This document shows, piece by piece, positions 54,768 to 64,000 of a stretch of DNA of 64,000 nt; within the stretch, counting starts at the first letter, position 1; each line of letters opens with the position of its first letter. Under the pieces are notes generated by a model. The model was not told where the DNA came from and did not search any database. It worked only from the letters and a program-made list of their open reading frames with translations. A program made the translations under genes and the position numbers. Origin of the DNA: Lachnospiraceae bacterium (GTDB lineage Bacteria > Bacillota > Clostridia > Lachnospirales > Lachnospiraceae); the NCBI GenBank assembly GCA_017387565.1, contig JAFOEY010000037.1, forward strand, positions 111,962-175,961. The letters are read 5' to 3'.

Positions 54768-57700
54768 TTACTCTTCCTCTGCAGGAGCATCGGATACAGC
54801 ATCCATTTCCTCTACATCTGCCTCATCTTCTATTTCAGAAAAAGAAATTTCTTCATTTTCATCGATATTTTCGTCCAAATCTTCATCAAATGAAATGGTG
54901 TCGGTCAACATTGAATCGGAATCAAGTTTTACATTTCTGTATCTCTTCATACCGGTACCGGCAGGAATTAATTTACCGATAATAACGTTTTCTTTTAATC
55001 CAACTAACGGATCAATCTTTCCTTTAATTGCTGCCTCGGTTAATACCTTGGTTGTTTCCTGGAATGATGCAGCAGATAAGAAGGAATCAGTAGCCAAAGC
55101 TGCTTTTGTAATACCAAGAATAATCTGGGTACCTGTTGCAGGCTCTTTTCCTTCGGCTGCCATCTTTTCGTTTGTTTCATCATACTCCAAAACATTAACC
55201 AGTGTTCCTGGCAGATATTCAGTATCTCCTGCTGTATCGATGCGGATTTTCTTTAACATCTGACGTACAATTACTTCAACGTGTTTATCAGCAATATCTA
55301 CACCCTGAAGACGATATACTCTCTGTACCTCGCGTAAGATGTAATCCTGAACGGCTCTGACACCTTTAATTCTCAATAAATCGTGAGGGTTCACACTACC
55401 TTCGGTCAATTCGTCACCGGCTTCAACCATGGTACCTTCAACCAGTTTATCCTGATTTTTAATACGTGAGCCGTAAGGAATTAAATAGGTCTTGCTTTCA
55501 CCGGTTTCATCGTTTGTTACGATAATTTCACGTTTCTTCTTGGAATCCTTCATCTGGGCAAAACCGCCAAACTCAGCAATAATAGCAAGTCCTTTCGGTT
55601 TACGTGCCTCGAACAACTCTTCTACACGGGGAAGACCCTGTGTGATATCGTTACCGGCAACACCACCGGTATGGAAGGTTCTCATGGTAAGCTGTGTACC
55701 GGGTTCACCGATAGACTGTGCAGCAATAATACCAACTGCTTCACCGACCTGAACTGCTTCACCGGTCGCCATATTGGCACCATAACATTTTGCACAGATA
55801 CCGTTCTGGCAACGACAGCTCATAATGGTACGGATTTTTACCGCTTCAACAGGTTCTCCGTCAGCATTTACGCCGATAGATAAAATCTGGCTTGCACGCT
55901 TCGGTGTAATCATATGATTTCTCTTAACAATCATATTGCCGTTTTTGTCTTTGATATCTTCGCAGGAATATCTTCCTGTAATTCTGTCTTTCAGACTTTC
56001 AATGGTCTCTTTACCGTCCATGAAAGCTTTTACAACCATTCCCGGAATTTCTTCTCTTCCTTCGGAGCAATCCACTTCACGGATAATCAATTCCTGTGAA
56101 ACGTCAACCATACGTCTGGTCAGATAACCGGAGTCGGCTGTACGAAGCGCGGTATCGGAAAGACCTTTACGAGCACCATGCGCTGACATGAAGTACTCCA
56201 ATACGTCAAGACCTTCACGGAAGTTTGACTTAATCGGCAACTCAATCGTTCTACCGGTTGTATCAGCCATCAAACCACGCATACCTGCTAACTGTTTAAT
56301 CTGCTGATTTGAACCACGGGCACCGGAGTCAGCCATCATAAAGATATTGTTGTATTTATCAAGACCTTTGATCAACACATCTGTCAATTCTTTATCGGTA
56401 TCGTTCCATGTCTCAACAACAGCTCTGTAACGCTCTTCTTCCGTAATAAGACCACGGTTGAAGTTTTTGGTAATCAAGTCAACGGTCTGCTGTGCTTTCT
56501 CTAACATTTCCGGTTTGCTTGCCGGCACTGTCATATCGGAAATAGATACCGTCATGGCAGCTCTGGTTGAATACTTATAACCGATTGCTTTGATATCATC
56601 CAATACTTCTGCTGTCTTGGTAGCACCATGTGTATTAATAACTTTTTCAAGGATCTGTTTTAAGCCTTTTTTACCAACGTGGAAATCAACTTCCAGAAGC
56701 AGTTCATTTCCTTCTACACTACGATCGACAAATCCCAAATCCTGAGGAATGATTTCATTAAAGATAAATCTTCCCAGTGTAGATTCAACGATGCTGGTAA
56801 TTTCATTTCCTTCCGCATCTGTCTTGGACATTCTGACTTTGATGCGTGAGTGTAATGTAACGGCTTTGTTTTCATATGCAAGTATAGCTTCGTTAACACT
56901 CTTGAAGAATTTACCTTCGCCCTCTGCGCCTTCTCTTTCCTGGGTCAGGTAGTAAATACCTAAAACCATATCCTGTGAAGGAACCGCAACCGGACCACCG
57001 TCTGACGGTTTTAACAGGTTGTTGGGTGAAAGCAACAGGAAACGACACTCTGCCTGAGCTTCCACGGTCAAAGGGAGGTGAACAGCCATCTGATCACCGT
57101 CGAAATCCGCATTGAACGCGGTACATACCAACGGATGCAGTTTGATTGCTTTACCTTCTACCAGAATAGGCTCAAAAGCCTGAATACCAAGTCTGTGCAG
57201 TGTAGGAGCACGGTTTAACATAACCGGATGCTCTTTAATAACTTCTTCGAGCACATCCCATACCTGTGTATCTAGTTTTTCAACTAATTTCTTGGCATTT
57301 TTAATATTCTGGGAAATTCCTTTTGCTACCAGTTCTTTCATAACGAAAGGCTTAAATAATTCAATTGCCATTTCCTTCGGAAGACCACACTGGTAAATCT
57401 TTAATTCGGGACCAACTACGATAACCGAACGACCGGAATAGTCTACACGTTTTCCCAACAGGTTCTGACGGAAACGTCCTGATTTACCTTTCAACATATC
57501 AGAAAGGGATTTTAATGCTCTGTTTCCGGGACCTGTAACCGGACGTCCACGACGACCGTTATCAATCAGGGCATCCACTGCTTCCTGAAGCATACGTTTT
57601 TCATTACGTACAATAATATCAGGAGCACCCAGCTCTAATAATTTTTTCAAACGGTTATTTCTGTTGATAATACGACGATATAAATCGTTTAAGTCAGAGG

Positions 57701-58493
57701 TAGCAAAACGACCACCGTCTAACTGTACCATAGGACGTAAATCCGGAGGAATAACCGGAATGACATCCATAATCATCCATTCGGGTTTGTTGTCTGATTC
57801 GCGGAATGCTTCGATAACATCCAGTCTCTTGATGATTTTGGCTCTCTTCTGACCGGTTGCTGTCTCTAACTCTTCTTTTAACTGAGCTGACTCTTTTTCA
57901 AGGTCAATCGCCTGCAGCAATTCTTTGATTGCCTCGGCACCCATTCCGACACGGAAAGAAGCTTCAGAATTCTCTCTGGCATCCTGATATTCTTTTTCTG
58001 TTAATACCTGTTTGTATTCCAAATTAGAATCGCCGGGATCCAATACGATGTAGTTAGCAAAGTATAACACTTTCTCCAGCATCTTGGGAGATAAATCAAG
58101 GATCAGACCCATACGGCTGGGGATTCCTTTGAAATACCAGATATGAGAAACGGGAGCTGCCAATTCAATACGGCCCATACGTTCTCTTCGAACACTGGCT
58201 TTTGTAATCTCAACGCCGCAGACATTACAGGTAATGCCTTTATAACGAATCTTTTTGTATTTACCACAATGGCATTCCCAGTCTTTACTGGGTCCAAAGA
58301 TTCTTTCACAGAACAAACCATCTGTCTCAGGTTTTAATGTTCTGTAGTTGATTGTTTCAGGTTTTGTAACCTCACCAGCCTTTTCATCGCTGCCTCTTCT
58401 TGACCATTCCCGGATTTTTTCCGGAGAAGCCAAACCAATTTTAATCGCGTCAAAACTCATAGGCTGATATACTTCATTGTTTAATTCTGGCAT
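54768..58493 (-). CDS. rpoC: RNA polymerase beta' subunit
   Basis: This 1241-residue subunit contains the N-terminal zinc cysteines (CHCGKYK, CNVCGVE), the catalytic NADFDGDQM, the switch and trigger-loop regions, and the second [11 protein letters not shown] zinc site. The start at MPELNNEV is preceded by AAGGAG; an upstream TTG was rejected. The acidic C-terminal tail is common in this lineage. Confidence 0.97.
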   Translation of the reverse strand: MPELNNEVYQPMSFDAIKIGLASPEKIREWSRRGSDEKAGEVTKPETINYRTLKPETDGLFCERIFGPSKDWECHCGKYKKIRYKGITCNVCGVEITKASVRRERMGRIELAAPVSHIWYFKGIPSRMGLILDLSPKMLEKVLYFANYIVLDPGDSNLEYKQVLTEKEYQDARENSEASFRVGMGAEAIKELLQAIDLEKESAQLKEELETATGQKRAKIIKRLDVIEAFRESDNKPEWMIMDVIPVIPPDLRPMVQLDGGRFATSDLNDLYRRIINRNNRLKKLLELGAPDIIVRNEKRMLQEAVDALIDNGRRGRPVTGPGNRALKSLSDMLKGKSGRFRQNLLGKRVDYSGRSVIVVGPELKIYQCGLPKEMAIELFKPFVMKELVAKGISQNIKNAKKLVEKLDTQVWDVLEEVIKEHPVMLNRAPTLHRLGIQAFEPILVEGKAIKLHPLVCTAFNADFDGDQMAVHLPLTVEAQAECRFLLLSPNNLLKPSDGGPVAVPSQDMVLGIYYLTQEREGAEGEGKFFKSVNEAILAYENKAVTLHSRIKVRMSKTDAEGNEITSIVESTLGRFIFNEIIPQDLGFVDRSVEGNELLLEVDFHVGKKGLKQILEKVINTHGATKTAEVLDDIKAIGYKYSTRAAMTVSISDMTVPASKPEMLEKAQQTVDLITKNFNRGLITEEERYRAVVETWNDTDKELTDVLIKGLDKYNNIFMMADSGARGSNQQIKQLAGMRGLMADTTGRTIELPIKSNFREGLDVLEYFMSAHGARKGLSDTALRTADSGYLTRRMVDVSQELIIREVDCSEGREEIPGMVVKAFMDGKETIESLKDRITGRYSCEDIKDKNGNMIVKRNHMITPKRASQILSIGVNADGEPVEAVKIRTIMSCRCQNGICAKCYGANMATGEAVQVGEAVGIIAAQSIGEPGTQLTMRTFHTGGVAGNDITQGLPRVEELFEARKPKGLAIIAEFGGFAQMKDSKKKREIIVTNDETGESKTYLIPYGSRIKNQDKLVEGTMVEAGDELTEGSVNPHDLLRIKGVRAVQDYILREVQRVYRLQGVDIADKHVEVIVRQMLKKIRIDTAGDTEYLPGTLVNVLEYDETNEKMAAEGKEPATGTQIILGITKAALATDSFLSAASFQETTKVLTEAAIKGKIDPLVGLKENVIIGKLIPAGTGMKRYRNVKLDSDSMLTDTISFDEDLDENIDENEEISFSEIEDEADVEEMDAVSDAPAEEE

Positions 58494-58528
58494 GAATAAT
58501 TCTCCTTCCAATCACGTTTCCGTAATCA

Positions 58529-61500
58529 TTACTCATTATCATCAACGTCTGCATCGTCATCAAATGCTTCTTCTTCAACATTAACAATCTCTTCGGATTC
58601 ATCATCAAATTCCTGTTTCTGATATCCTAAAGCACCTAATTCACGATTATCATACTCATATTTCTTTGAATCGCCTTCTAACTCGCGGCGGATTTCAGCA
58701 CTGCCATAGTCCAAAGTTTCTTTCAGCTCAACTTCTTCACGGTCTTCATTCAATACTTTGACATCCAGACCAAGTGACTGTAACTCTTTGAGCATAACCT
58801 TGAATGATTCCGGAATACCGGGTTCAGGGATATTATCACCTTTAATAATCGCTTCGTAAGTCTTAACACGTCCGATTACATCATCGGATTTAACCGTTAA
58901 GATTTCCTGTAATGTGTATGCAGCACCGTATGCTTCCAATGCCCATACCTCCATCTCACCGAAACGCTGACCACCAAACTGTGCTTTACCACCAAGAGGT
59001 TGCTGTGTAACCAATGAGTAAGGACCTGTAGAACGTGCATGAATTTTATCGTCTACCAGGTGATGGAGTTTTAAGTAATGCATGTGTCCGATTGTTACGG
59101 GGGAATCGAAATATTCACCGGTACGACCGTCACGAAGTCTTACTTTACCATCTCTTGAAATCGGAACACCTTTCCATAATTCTCTGTGATCTCTGTTATC
59201 TGATAAATACTGTAATACTTCCGGTAATAATTCGTCTTTGTGTTTTGCTTCGAATTCTTCCCAGCTTAAATTTACATAGTCATTGGCAAGATCCAAAGTG
59301 TCCATAATGTCACTTTCTTTTGCACCGTCGAATACCGGTGTTGCAACATTAAAGCCCAATGCTTTTGCAGCCAGAGAAAGATGAATTTCCAATACCTGTC
59401 CGATATTCATACGGGAAGGTACGCCCAAAGGATTTAATACAATATCCAACGGACGACCATTGGGCAGATAAGGCATGTCTTCTACCGGCAATACCCTTGA
59501 AACGACACCCTTATTACCGTGACGACCGGCCATCTTATCACCAACAGAAATCTTTCTCTTCTGTGCGATATAGATACGAACAGCCTGATTTACACCGGGT
59601 GATAATTCATCACCGTTTTCTCTTGAAAATACCTTTGCATCTACAACGATACCATATTCACCATGAGGCACTTTCAAAGAAGTATCTCTGACATCTTTTG
59701 CTTTTTCACCAAAAATTGCTCTAAGAAGTCTTTCCTCTGCAGTCAGTTCCGTTTCTCCCTTAGGAGTAACTTTACCAACTAAAATATCGTTGGCACGAAC
59801 CTCTGCACCGATACGGATAATACCTCTTTCATCAAGGTCTTTTAACGCATCTTCACCGACACCGGGAACATCTCGGGTAAGTTCTTCCGCACCGAGCTTG
59901 GTATCACGTGCTTCTGTTTCGTATTCCTCAATATGAACGGATGTATAAACATCATCCTGAACTAATCTTTCACTTAATAATACCGCATCTTCGTAATTGT
60001 AACCTTCCCAGGTCATGAAACCGATCAACGGGTTTTTACCAAGTGCTAACTCGCCCTGACTTGTTGAAGGACCGTCTGCGATAACCTGACCTGCTGCTAC
60101 GTGATTACCCTTGAATACAATCGGGATCTGATTGTAGCAGTTTGACTGGTTACTTCTTGCAAACTTTGTAAGATGATATGTTTCCTGTTCTCCATCATCA
60201 TAAGTCATGCGAATTTCTTTAGAAGAAACATAATCAATCGTGCCGGCTTTTTTTGCAACCACGCAAACACCGGAGTCAACCGCTGCTTTTGTCTCAATAC
60301 CGGTTCCTACAACAGGTGCTTCCGTGAACAAAAGCGGAACAGCCTGACGCTGCATGTTGGATCCCATCAGGGCACGGTTTGCATCGTCATTCTGTAAAAA
60401 CGGAATCAGCGCTGTTGCAACAGAGAAAATCATCTTTGGAGATACATCCATGTAATCCATCATGGTCTTGGGATATTCCTGCGTCTCTTCTCTGTATCGA
60501 CCTGAAATCATATTTCTCTTGAAATGTCCCTGCTCGTCTAACGGTTCAGAAGCCTGCGCTACATGATAGTTATCTTCTTCATCGGCTGTCATGTAAACAA
60601 CTTCATCCGTAACTACCGGATTGGCCGGATCGGATTTATCAATCTTGCGGTAAGGTGCTTCCACGAAACCATATTCATTAATTCTTGCATAAGAAGCAAG
60701 GGAGTTAATCAAACCGATGTTGGGACCTTCAGGTGTCTCAATCGGGCACATTCTGCCGTAATGAGAATAATGAACGTCTCGAACCTCAAATCCGGCACGG
60801 TCTCTTGACAAACCACCGGGTCCTAATGCTGACAAACGTCTCTTGTGTGTCAACTCACCAAGCGGATTGTTCTGATCCATAAACTGAGACAGCTGTGAAG
60901 AACCAAAGAATTCCTTTACCGCAGCCTGTACCGGTTTAATATTAATCAATGCCTGAGGGGAAACGTCGCCCGCATCGTGTGTTGTCATTCTTTCACGAAC
61001 AACTCTTTCTAATCTGGTAAGACCTACACGATACTGATTCTGCAACAATTCACCTACTGCACGGATACGTCTGTTGCCCAAATGGTCGATATCATCGTCA
61101 TTTCCGATACCATATTCAAGATGAATATTGTAGTTAATGGAGGCAATGATATCTTCTTTTGTAATATGCTTGGGAATCAGATCTGCCACATTTCTCTTGA
61201 TAGCATCTGCTAACTCTTCAGGCTTGTCACTGCATTCTTCCATAATCTGCTGAAGAACAGGGAAATAAACAAGCTCTGTGATACCAAGTTCCTTAGGATT
61301 GCAATCCACAAAACTTGTAATATCAACCATCATGTTGGATAAAACTTTTACCTTTTTCTCTTCTGTTTGTATATAAACAAAAGGAACAGCCGCATTCTGA
61401 ATCTGGTCTGCCAACTCTGCAGAAACAACAGTACCTGCTGCGGCAATCAGTTCGCCGGTATAAGGATCTACAACATCCTCAGCAAGAGCATGATTCTTAA

Positions 61501-62392
61501 TACGGTTTTTGAGCATCAACTTTTTGTTGAATTTATAACGTCCAACTTTTGCAAGGTCATATCTTCTGGGGTCAAAAAACATGGCTGAGATTAAGCTTTC
61601 CGCACTGTCAACGGACAAAGGCTCACCGGGACGAATTTTTTTGTATAACTCTAATAAGCCTTCTTCGTAGCTACCTTCCGGATTTTTCTCCGTAATGGAA
61701 GGATCTTTTGCGAAGCTGGCTTCAATCTTGGGCTCATCACCGAATAATTCGCGGATTTCCGTATTGGTACCGATACCTAAAGCACGGATAAATACAGTAA
61801 TCGGAACTTTTCTGGTTCTATCAACACGAACACTGAAAACATCATTGGAATCGGTTTCGTACTCTAACCATGCACCACGATTCGGAATGACGGTACAAGA
61901 ATATAACTCTTTACCGATTTTATCATGTGCAATACCATAATAAATGCCGGGAGAACGTACCAACTGGCTTACGATTACACGTTCTGCACCGTTAATTACA
62001 AATGTACCTGTGTCTGTCATCAAAGGAAGATCACCCATGAAAATTTCATGTTCACTGATTTCCTTTTTCTCTTTGTTGTAGAAACGTACTTTTACTTTTA
62101 ATGGTGCTGCGTAAGTTGCATCTCTCTCCTTGCATTTTTCAATAGAATACTTTACGTCGTCCTTGCATAACTCGTAATCCGTGAATTCCAGGCTCAGATG
62201 ACCAGAATAATCTGTGATTGGAGAGATATCCTCAAATACTTCCTTCAGTCCTTCTTTTAAGAACCAATCATAGGAGTTCTTCTGAACCTCGATGAGATTC
62301 GGCATCTCTAATACTTCATTCTGTCTCTGATAAGTCATTCGTACGTCTTTACCGGATGCGATTGGACGTATTCTGTTCTTTTCCATTGACAT
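58529..62392 (-). CDS. rpoB: RNA polymerase beta subunit
   Basis: This 1287-residue subunit has the rifampicin-pocket region intact ([15 protein letters not shown] and [13 protein letters not shown]), and the conserved [15 protein letters not shown] near the C-terminus. It is transcribed with rpoC after an 18-35 bp gap. The start is either ATG at 62392 or the one six bases downstream; GGGGTG is slightly better spaced for the latter. The acidic tail is typical. Confidence 0.97.
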   Translation of the reverse strand: MSMEKNRIRPIASGKDVRMTYQRQNEVLEMPNLIEVQKNSYDWFLKEGLKEVFEDISPITDYSGHLSLEFTDYELCKDDVKYSIEKCKERDATYAAPLKVKVRFYNKEKKEISEHEIFMGDLPLMTDTGTFVINGAERVIVSQLVRSPGIYYGIAHDKIGKELYSCTVIPNRGAWLEYETDSNDVFSVRVDRTRKVPITVFIRALGIGTNTEIRELFGDEPKIEASFAKDPSITEKNPEGSYEEGLLELYKKIRPGEPLSVDSAESLISAMFFDPRRYDLAKVGRYKFNKKLMLKNRIKNHALAEDVVDPYTGELIAAAGTVVSAELADQIQNAAVPFVYIQTEEKKVKVLSNMMVDITSFVDCNPKELGITELVYFPVLQQIMEECSDKPEELADAIKRNVADLIPKHITKEDIIASINYNIHLEYGIGNDDDIDHLGNRRIRAVGELLQNQYRVGLTRLERVVRERMTTHDAGDVSPQALINIKPVQAAVKEFFGSSQLSQFMDQNNPLGELTHKRRLSALGPGGLSRDRAGFEVRDVHYSHYGRMCPIETPEGPNIGLINSLASYARINEYGFVEAPYRKIDKSDPANPVVTDEVVYMTADEEDNYHVAQASEPLDEQGHFKRNMISGRYREETQEYPKTMMDYMDVSPKMIFSVATALIPFLQNDDANRALMGSNMQRQAVPLLFTEAPVVGTGIETKAAVDSGVCVVAKKAGTIDYVSSKEIRMTYDDGEQETYHLTKFARSNQSNCYNQIPIVFKGNHVAAGQVIADGPSTSQGELALGKNPLIGFMTWEGYNYEDAVLLSERLVQDDVYTSVHIEEYETEARDTKLGAEELTRDVPGVGEDALKDLDERGIIRIGAEVRANDILVGKVTPKGETELTAEERLLRAIFGEKAKDVRDTSLKVPHGEYGIVVDAKVFSRENGDELSPGVNQAVRIYIAQKRKISVGDKMAGRHGNKGVVSRVLPVEDMPYLPNGRPLDIVLNPLGVPSRMNIGQVLEIHLSLAAKALGFNVATPVFDGAKESDIMDTLDLANDYVNLSWEEFEAKHKDELLPEVLQYLSDNRDHRELWKGVPISRDGKVRLRDGRTGEYFDSPVTIGHMHYLKLHHLVDDKIHARSTGPYSLVTQQPLGGKAQFGGQRFGEMEVWALEAYGAAYTLQEILTVKSDDVIGRVKTYEAIIKGDNIPEPGIPESFKVMLKELQSLGLDVKVLNEDREEVELKETLDYGSAEIRRELEGDSKKYEYDNRELGALGYQKQEFDDESEEIVNVEEEAFDDDADVDDNE

Positions 62393-62570
62393 TTCACCCC
62401 GTTCTTTCTATTTGTCAAATCATCTTTCTTGCAAAATTGCATAGAAAGACCTATTACACCACAATAGTGCATTATCCATAATACTACAAACCATTTAGGG
62501 AGTCAATCAGAATTTTGGTAAAATAAAGAAAATTTTAAAATTATTAAGAAACACAAGATTTGAAAAATGT

Positions 62571-62618
62571 GAAAGAGCTGTCCCCTGCTTCGCATTTGAA
62601 ACACCGAACAGCTCTTTG
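62571..62618 (-). terminator. terminator or attenuator after rplL
   Basis: AAAGAGCTGT pairs with ACAGCTCTTT across a 27-base loop. It lies in the 250-bp gap between rplL and rpoB, where many bacteria attenuate rpoBC transcription. Confidence 0.7.
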
Positions 62619-62644
62619 ATTTACATCATGAAACGAGTTGCCAA

Positions 62645-63037
62645 TTACTTAAGAGTAACTTTAGCGCCTTCTGCTTCTAATTTAGCTTTGATATCTTCAG
62701 CTTCTTCTTTAGATGCACCCTCTTTTAATACTTTAGGAGCGCCATCAACTACGTCTTTAGCTTCTTTTAAGCCAAGTCCTGTAGCTTCACGAACAACTTT
62801 GATAACTTTAACTTTGTTAGGGCCAACTTCTGTTAACTCTACATCAAATTCTGTTTTTTCTTCAGCTGCGCCTGCTGCGTCTCCGCCAGCTGCTGCAACT
62901 ACAACGCCTGCTGCTGCAGATACGCCGAATTCTTCTTCACAAGCTTTTACTAAATCATTTAATTCTAATACTGATAATTCTTTAATAGCATCAATAAATT
63001 CTGCTGTTGTTAATTTTGCCATTTTTGTTTCCTCCAT
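62645..63037 (-). CDS. rplL: 50S ribosomal protein L7/L12
   Basis: This 130-residue stalk protein has the N-terminal dimer helix, an Ala/Gly-rich hinge and the conserved C-terminal [15 protein letters not shown]. It recruits translation GTPases. It follows rplJ by 25 bp. Confidence 0.97.
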   Translation of the reverse strand: MEETKMAKLTTAEFIDAIKELSVLELNDLVKACEEEFGVSAAAGVVVAAAGGDAAGAAEEKTEFDVELTEVGPNKVKVIKVVREATGLGLKEAKDVVDGAPKVLKEGASKEEAEDIKAKLEAEGAKVTLK

Positions 63038-63062
63038 TTAAAAATTTTGATAATTGTTTCGA

Positions 63063-63629
63063 TTATTCAGCAGGAGTTTCTGCTGTTTCTTCTGCTGCGG
63101 GTGCTTCTTCAGCCGGAGCTTCTTCTGCTGCAGGTGCTGCTACTGCGCCACCCTGTTCTGCGATCTGATTAAGAACGCGAGCCAGATTAGCGATAGGTGA
63201 CTGTAAGCTTCCAAGTAATTTGGAGAGCAATACTTCTCTGCTGGGAATAGATGCGATTGCAGAAATTCCGTTTGCATCATAAGCTGTACCTTCTACGACA
63301 CCGCCTTTGATTTCAAGAGCCTGAATTTCTTTTGCATACTTTCCAAGAATTCTTGCGGGAGCTGTTGCATCATCCTTTGAAACTGCGATAGCGCTGGGTC
63401 CTTCAAGATAAGGAGCAAGTGCTTCGAAATCAGTTCCTTTGAATGCGAAATTCATGTAAGTGTTTTTGTATACTTTGTAAGTAACACCAGCTTCACGCAT
63501 TTCTTTACGAAGCTTTGTATCCTGTTCAACTGTTAATCCACGATAGTCAACTAAAACTGCTGACTGTGCATCTTTGATGAGTTCAGAAATCTCAGCTACG
63601 ATAGGCTGTTTTAATTCGATCTTTGCCAT
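63063..63629 (-). CDS. rplJ: 50S ribosomal protein L10
   Basis: This 188-residue stalk base protein (MAKIELKQPIVAEISELIKD) binds 23S rRNA and the L7/L12 dimers and has an Ala/Glu-rich C-terminal extension. It is the first gene after the L10 leader and likely regulates it. AGGAGG precedes the ATG. Confidence 0.97.
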   Translation of the reverse strand: MAKIELKQPIVAEISELIKDAQSAVLVDYRGLTVEQDTKLRKEMREAGVTYKVYKNTYMNFAFKGTDFEALAPYLEGPSAIAVSKDDATAPARILGKYAKEIQALEIKGGVVEGTAYDANGISAIASIPSREVLLSKLLGSLQSPIANLARVLNQIAEQGGAVAAPAAEEAPAEEAPAAEETAETPAE

Positions 63630-63654
63630 TTTTCTTTTACCTCCTTATAGATTT

Positions 63655-63797
63655 TGTTGCCGATAGGAGTATTAAAAAAGCCTCCCGGAAGACCGGAAGG
63701 CAAAAAGTCTTTGATACTTTCTCTTTCCTCGGTAGGCGCTACGCTTATGTCTCAAGGACACCTACTGTCTTCGGCAATGTCTTTTTCAGACTTTGAT
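63655..63797 (-). ncRNA. ribosomal protein L10 leader
   Basis: The transcript between the rplJ promoter and start codon contains paired elements expected of an L10 leader: GTAGGTGTCC with CGCCTACCG, and a strong stem GCCTTCCGG-TCTT-CCGGGAGGC followed by a T run that can act as an attenuator. Binding of L10 or L10-L12 would shut down expression. Boundaries are approximate. Confidence 0.8.
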
Positions 63798-63826
63798 AGA
63801 TTATCACAAGTTTCTCTGTTCGTCAA
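63798..63826 (-). promoter_or_regulatory. rplJL promoter
   Basis: TTGACG (63821-63826), a 17-base spacer and TAATCT (63798-63803) on the minus strand precede the leader. From here to the window end (63827-64000) no coding frame was seen; CTGCC/GGCAG makes a small hairpin near 63980. Confidence 0.75.
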
Positions 63827-64000
63827 GCAGAATTTCGAAATTTATACATTCTTTTATAAACACTGAAGTGAAAAGTTTATTTCCACTTTGAAGGGGATAA
63901 AGTAGATTTTAGTCTTTCACCTACTTCCACTTGAACAAATGTAGTATTTTGTCTTACACTTCATATACCTGACAGCTGCCAGAAAGGCAGGCATATATAT

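Overview
The window is low-GC Firmicute DNA, most likely from a Lachnospiraceae-type clostridium. This is inferred from the str/rpoBC cluster order, strong AGGAGG-type ribosome binding sites, a class B sortase, HAAS/PadR and ECF signalling modules, and a c-di-GMP protein with a LacI-type sensor. Almost every gene lies on the minus strand. No tRNA, rRNA or CRISPR array was recognised.

Positions 1-30000 are chromosomal housekeeping and accessory genes: a Bax-inhibitor-1 membrane protein, a LacI-sensor/EAL/beta-helix protein, an aldo/keto reductase, a cation:proton antiporter, and a LysR regulator with a palindromic operator facing a possible 22-residue peptide gene. Next come a PadR/HAAS-DUF3887 pair with its operator, sortase B, a PAP2 phosphatase, a cupin, ptsI, two exported proteins, an XRE regulator, an AraC regulator divergent from a GH13 alpha-glucosidase, a MATE exporter, a GAF-ABC ATPase/FtsX permease pair, a VanZ remnant and an ECF sigma/anti-sigma operon.

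Positions 30000-50000 form a variable, defence-rich region. It begins with a Rieske-type oxidoreductase, a hipBA toxin-antitoxin pair with three operator palindromes, and a RloA/RloB (AbiL-like) pair. An IS21-family element follows, whose ends and 7-bp target duplication (TTATCCA) can be read directly. Then comes an 11.5-kb island bounded by a 56-bp direct repeat that is the 3' end of tuf. The left copy (38414-38469) is an isolated duplicate of the last 17 sense codons and stop of tuf; the right copy is the end of the functional tuf gene. In the island, eight closely packed genes read in one direction: XRE regulator, C5 DNA methyltransferase, FokI/AlwI-like endonuclease, reverse transcriptase-nitrilase fusion (DRT class), HEPN-like protein, 77-residue protein, AlbA/Schlafen-type ATP-binding protein and TIR protein. 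A ninth gene of unknown function sits next to tuf. No integrase was found, so the island looks stranded or mobilised in trans.

Positions 50000-63830 are the conserved translation/transcription block, read right to left: rplJ leader, rplJ, rplL, rpoB, rpoC, rpsL, rpsG, fusA, tuf, with good promoters before rplJ, rpsL and tuf. The main biological story is a defence operon inserted exactly at the 3' end of an essential gene, supplying a new tuf terminator and leaving the old tuf terminator beyond the left repeat.
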